Part shown: in pieces, positions 51,428 to 54,925 of the stretch
Position numbering within the stretch: position 1 is the stretch's first letter
How the letters are laid out: each line of letters starts with the position of its first letter
Notes under the pieces: generated by a model
What the model saw: the letters and a program-made list of their open reading frames with translations, nothing else
What the model was told of the DNA's origin: nothing
Databases searched by the model: none
Position numbers and translations under genes: made by a program
From: an uncultured Clostridia bacterium
GTDB lineage: Bacteria; Bacillota; Clostridia; Oscillospirales; Acutalibacteraceae
Assembly (NCBI GenBank): GCA_937876205.1
Contig: CALEII010000009.1
Span: 1 to 54,925 of the forward strand
Direction: 5' to 3'
DNA: 54,925 nt

Positions 51428-52212
51428 AAAGGATAACTGTTGAGCAGACAGCATTGCTGAGTCTGTGTATAAACCTTGCATACGGAATATACAACTTTGT
51501 TACGGGTCTTATGACTCATACGTGGTGGTACATAACTCTGGGACTGTATTTTACAATTCTGGGTGTAATCCGTTTTGCAGTTCTGCAGATAAAACGTAAG
51601 GCAAATGATGCTTCCGATGAGCTTTTTGCAAAAAAATTCACGGGCATTATGCTTACGGTGCTTTCTGTCTGTCTCATAGGTACGGTTATTCTCTCATCAG
51701 TAACAGAAAGAGGAGTCAATCACGGCATAATTGCAATGATAACCATTGCAACATACTCATTTACAAAGGTAACAATGGCAATAATAAATCTTGTGAAGTC
51801 AAAAAAGAATGATTCCACTGCCGTAAAGACATTAAGAAGCATATCTTTCTGTGATGCCTTTGTTTCAATAGCATCATTGCAAAGGTCAATGCTTGTGACC
51901 TTTCCCGGTACTGATGAACAAACTATATTGATTCTTAATATTTTTACAGGCTCGGCTGTGTGTATTATTGTATTTATCACAGGACTTGAGCTTATTGAAG
52001 GTGGATTATATAAAATGGCAAAATCAAAATTAGTCAAAGCAAATGAAAAAATAGCAGAAGCTGTTGTAGGCGGCTATAAAAAAATCGAAAATGCTGTTGT
52101 TGACGGATACACAAAAATTGAAGACAGATTTGTTGATATGTATCTGACTCACGACGGCGAAACTGTTGAAGAAGCAAAAGAAAGACTAAAAAAACAGAAT
52201 AATCATCATTAA
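51424..52212 (+). CDS. Membrane protein with amphipathic GGYKKIE repeat tail
   Basis: The 262-residue protein has about six hydrophobic helices up to residue 200. A cytoplasmic tail contains the repeat VVGGYKKIENAVVDGYTKIEDRFVD and ends THDGETVEEAKERLKKQNNHH. Tails of this GYKKIE...FVD type recur on clostridial membrane proteins next to TetR genes. Start ATG 51424 overlaps the previous stop. Likely works with the 122-residue protein; function unknown. Confidence 0.75.
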   Translation: MKRITVEQTALLSLCINLAYGIYNFVTGLMTHTWWYITLGLYFTILGVIRFAVLQIKRKANDASDELFAKKFTGIMLTVLSVCLIGTVILSSVTERGVNHGIIAMITIATYSFTKVTMAIINLVKSKKNDSTAVKTLRSISFCDAFVSIASLQRSMLVTFPGTDEQTILILNIFTGSAVCIIVFITGLELIEGGLYKMAKSKLVKANEKIAEAVVGGYKKIENAVVDGYTKIEDRFVDMYLTHDGETVEEAKERLKKQNNHH

Positions 52213-52245
52213 CTTCCTGCAAAAAATTTCCCATATAAAAAACAG

Positions 52246-52273
52246 TTGACAAACGGGAAAAAAAGGCTATAAT
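52246..52273 (+). promoter_or_regulatory. aspS promoter
   Basis: TTGACA (52246-52251), 16 bp, TATAAT (52268-52273). Confidence 0.78.
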
Positions 52274-52279
52274 ATATGT

Positions 52280-52500
52280 GTAGAGACCCGGCTTTTGAGG
52301 AAAGTCTGTCAGGGAGGATGCGTCACCGACTGAAAGCGCATCTGAGATGAGTAGTAAGTCCGGCAACACTCTTCAGGCGTTATATCAATTCAATAAAAAG
52401 AGGATACATCTCTATATGTATCAATGCGGGTGGCACCGCGGGTTAAATTTTTGTTTACTCGTCCCGGGAATATTTTATATTCCCCGGGGCTATTTTTATT
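52280..52500 (+). promoter_or_regulatory. T-box leader of aspS
   Basis: The leader contains the T-box element GCGGGTGGCACCGCGG (52426-52441), then a terminator (CCCGGGAATA/TATTCCCCGGG, 52463-52488, and TATTTTTATTTT). Stem I-like structure lies upstream, including GATGCG/CGCATC enclosing CCGACTGAAAG. GAC there could be the Asp specifier, but I could not place it with certainty. Uncharged tRNA-Asp should favour read-through. Confidence 0.88.
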
Positions 52501-52527
52501 TTGTATCAGAAACAGGAGGAATGCTGT

Positions 52528-54303
52528 ATGTACAGAACCTTGTATTGTAACGACATCTGTGACAAGCACATCGGTCAGACCGTCAGTCTTGCAGGCTGGG
52601 TTGACGTTGTCCGTGACCACGGCGGCGTTATTTTCGTTGACCTTCGTGACTACACAGGTGTAACACAGGTAGTTATCCACAATGAAGACCTGATTAAGAA
52701 TGTAAACCGTGAAACGGTCATTTCTGTAACAGGTGTTGTTGAAAAAAGAGATGAAGAAACAGTAAATACAAAAATCGCAACAGGCTATGTTGAACTTGTT
52801 GCAGATTCACTTCAGGTACTCGGTAAGAGCCAGAATATGCTTCCCTTTGAAGTAAGGAATTCAAGACAGAGTAAAGATGAGCTGCGTCTTAAATACCGTT
52901 ATCTTGACCTTCGTAATCCCAAGAATCACAACAACCTTGTTATGCGTTCAAGGATTATCAGACATCTTAGAAACAAGATGGAAGACAAGGGCTTCCTTGA
53001 TATGCAGACACCTATACTTACTGCATCATCACCCGAGGGCGCACGTGACTTCCTTGTTCCCAGCCGTAAGCATCCGGGCAAGTTCTATGCTCTGCCTCAG
53101 GCTCCTCAGCAGTTCAAACAGCTTCTTATGGTATCAGGCTTCGACAGATATTTTCAGGTTGCTCCCTGTTTCCGTGATGAAGACGCAAGAGCAGACCGTT
53201 CACCCGGTGAATTCTATCAGCTCGACTTTGAAATGGCTTTCGCAACTCAGGAAGAAGTTCTTGATGTCTGTGAAGACGTTATCTATGATACATTCAAAAC
53301 ATTTTCAGATAAAAAGGTTACAGAAAAGCCTTTCCGCCGTATCACTTATGCAGATGCAATGATGACATACGGCTCAGATAAGCCTGACCTGCGTAACCCC
53401 CTTATCATCGTTGACCTTACAGATTTCTTTGCAAATGTCAGCTTTCCTGCATTCAGAGGCAGACCGGTAAGAGGTATTGTCGCTCCCTGTCAGGGCAAGT
53501 CAAAGAAATTCTTTGAGGATTCACTCAAGTATGCAACATCAGGTGAAGTAGGTCTCGGGGGCTTAGGTTATATCACTCTTAAAGAGGGAGAATTTGCAGG
53601 CCCTATCGCAAAGTTCCTCACAGAAGAACAGAAGGCTGAAATTACTTCAATCACAGGCGTAAAAGAGGGCGAAACACTCTTCTTCATCTGTGACGACAAG
53701 AAGAACGACACAGAGAAAAAAGCAGGTCTTATCAGAACATGGCTTGCAAGAAAAGAACAGCTTGACCTTATAAAGGATGATGCTTTTGAATTCTGCTTCG
53801 TTGTTGACTTCCCGATGTATGAAAATGACGAAGAAACAGGCGAAACAATCTTCACTCACAACCCCTTCTCAATGCCTCAGGGCGGTATGGAAGCTCTTAT
53901 GACAAAGGATCCCACAGAGGTTCTGGCTTATCAGTACGACCTTGTATGTAACGGTATTGAGCTTGCATCAGGTGCAGTTCGTAACCATGATATTGATATA
54001 ATGAAAAAAGCATTTGAAATTGCTGGTTATGATAATAGCGTTGTTGATAATAAATTTGGTGGAATGCCATATTGGGATTTATCAAAGGAATATCCTGTTG
54101 TTGTTTCTAGTTTTATGCAGAATGCAAAAGAAATCGGATTTCGGATCTTGCAGTTCAATGCTGTCGTAGAAACCAACCTTCATGCAAGACATCTTTATGA
54201 ACGACTCGGATTCTGCCAGCTTGGTGTGATTCCGAATGGCTTTCGTATGAAGAACGGGCGTTTCGAAAATATCTGCCCTTATTATATCACACTCGATGAT
54301 TGA
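52528..54303 (+). pseudogene. aspS: Aspartyl-tRNA synthetase with GNAT-derived C-terminus (chimera)
   Basis: The 591-codon frame starts at ATG 52528 (AGGAGGA 7 nt upstream). Residues 1-513 are a bacterial AspRS: the OB anticodon-binding domain (VSLAGWVDVVRDHGGVIFVD), motif 2 (CFRDEDARADRSPGEFYQLD), the GAD insertion and FTHNPFSMPQ...ASGAVRNHDIDIMKKAFEIA. After KFGGM (Met513) homology stops. A 15-residue bridge (PYWDLSKEYPVVVSS) follows, then a GNAT C-terminus (AKEIGFRILQFNAVVETNLH...GFRMKNGRFENICPYY). Motif 3 (the GxGxDR ATP-binding strand) is missing, so the product should be inactive. Codon style changes at about 54001. Recombination or an assembly join. Confidence 0.85.
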
Positions 54304-54327
54304 CAGACGAACCGTTCGCTCTGAAAC

Positions 54328-54386
54328 ATCCCCTTAATCCCAACATACGAATGAAGAAAAACGTGTGTTTGGACTAAGGGGATTTT
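54328..54386 (+). terminator. Long terminator-like hairpin after aspS
   Basis: ATCCCCTTAATCC (54328-54340) pairs with GGACTAAGGGGAT (54371-54383), then T's. The rest of 54304-54660 has no supported gene. Confidence 0.55.
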
Positions 54387-54663
54387 ACGTTCAGAAGGCA
54401 GATTTGGATGGTTTGGCGGTCTGGATTCAGGCTTCAATGAAAGAAATTCTCAGAGTGATATGTTACAATATTTTGGATAATACGTTATAACTCATTTCTG
54501 AACAAGGTATGATTTTTGTGTAAAAATGTCGAATTCGACGCTAAACGTGTGTTTATGTGTTGAGAATGAAGTTTATAAATTGAAATCGTGGTAAGGGGAT
54601 TGCGGAATTGATCGGTTCCGCTCTCTTTTTTTCACAAAAAACGTACTTTTTTTCATTTCTGCC

Positions 54664-54693
54664 TTGACAAAATGTGATGAAAAGGTGTATAAT
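54664..54693 (+). promoter_or_regulatory. Promoter of the aminotransferase gene
   Basis: TTGACA (54664-54669), 18 bp, TATAAT (54688-54693), 56 bp before the ATG. Confidence 0.75.
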
Positions 54694-54748
54694 TGATAAT
54701 AATAATATGATAAAACTGATGAATATATCATGTGAAATGGTGGTTTTC

Positions 54749-54925
54749 ATGAAACGGATTCTTTTGTCGTCTCCGACAATGCACGGAGAGGAACAGCAGT
54801 TTGTGAAAGAAGCCTTTGATACAAACTGGGTTGCACCTCTTGGAAAAAACGTTACAGAATTTGAAAATGAAATATCAAGGTACATAGGCTGCAAGGCTGC
54901 AGCGGCTATGACTGCAGGCACTCAT
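54749..54925 (+). CDS. DegT/DnrJ/EryC1-type PLP aminotransferase (N-terminal part)
   Basis: ATG 54749 opens a frame that runs to the window end (59 residues). It reads MKRILLSSPTMHGEEQQFVK, FDTNWVAPLGKNVTEFENEI and GCKAAAAMTAGTH. These match the start of sugar-nucleotide aminotransferases (SSPTMxGxExxFVxEAFxTNWVAPLGPxVxxFE), including the beginning of the cofactor-binding segment. Family role: transamination of a keto-sugar nucleotide for surface glycan synthesis. The active-site Lys is beyond the window. Confidence 0.85.
   Translation, partial: MKRILLSSPTMHGEEQQFVKEAFDTNWVAPLGKNVTEFENEISRYIGCKAAAAMTAGTH

Noticed and set aside
54553..54921. 122-codon frame on the minus strand at the right edge
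   Set aside because: It overlaps the plus-strand aminotransferase start and its consensus promoter and has no recognisable domain.

Overview
The window looks like chromosome of a dockerin-bearing anaerobic Firmicute of the Ruminococcaceae/Oscillospirales kind. Two complete proteins carry type I dockerins (a GH25 lysozyme and a secreted protein at 39404-40654). There are many glycoside hydrolases (GH2, GH36, GH43, a GH98-like protein, sialidase-like and beta-helix proteins). Promoters are Gram-positive in type, Shine-Dalgarno sites are strong, and a T-box leader is present. The genus is inferred, not read from the sequence. No rRNA, tRNA, CRISPR array, integrase or transposase gene was seen.

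Layout. 1-5295 (minus): a truncated CAP-domain exoprotein with Thr-rich linkers, then a lipoprotein/MMPL-transporter pair. 5469-10164 (plus): a compact phage-derived operon behind a consensus promoter with two LexA-like boxes. It encodes an HTH protein, several small tail-appendage-like proteins, a GH25 endolysin with a dockerin, an XhlA-like protein and a holin. It has no head, portal, terminase or integrase genes. 10165-17377: a phosphoesterase, a copper-efflux unit (CopA, CsoR), a GH43 enzyme and a membrane protein, with two inverted copies of a 187-bp hairpin-rich repeat. Three paralogous copies of an undescribed small transcript lie at about 14.5, 17.5 and 18.0 kb. Each has the same promoter geometry, a three-codon ORF, a conserved 9-10-residue peptide ORF and a long terminator.

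18660-34845 (plus): a 3276-residue secreted GH2 protein, a small Cys-containing peptide, an ASKHA/ferredoxin protein, a GH98-like protein, a monooxygenase-like protein, a GNAT and a beta-helix protein. 35032-37465: a small peptide unit and an AT-richer methyltransferase/nucleoside phosphorylase/GNAT cluster, probably acquired. 37532-41652: the NifU-like/GGGtGRT pair, a dockerin protein and an unknown two-gene unit. 41920-42178: a tandem array of mini-hairpins. 42214-50343 (minus): CorA, GH36, a sialidase-like protein, an SH3/C39 protein, YgjV, a sugar isomerase and a six-hairpin glycosidase-like protein. 50405-52212: a TetR regulator divergent from two membrane proteins across a 19-bp inverted repeat. 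52246-54303: a T-box leader and an aspS whose 3' end is replaced by the end of a GNAT gene. The right edge holds the start of a DegT/DnrJ-type aminotransferase.

The two most notable systems are the three-copy RNA/peptide family (14530-18406) and the SOS-type phage-derived tail-fibre/lysis operon with a dockerin endolysin. The aspS-GNAT chimera is important either as biology or as an assembly warning.
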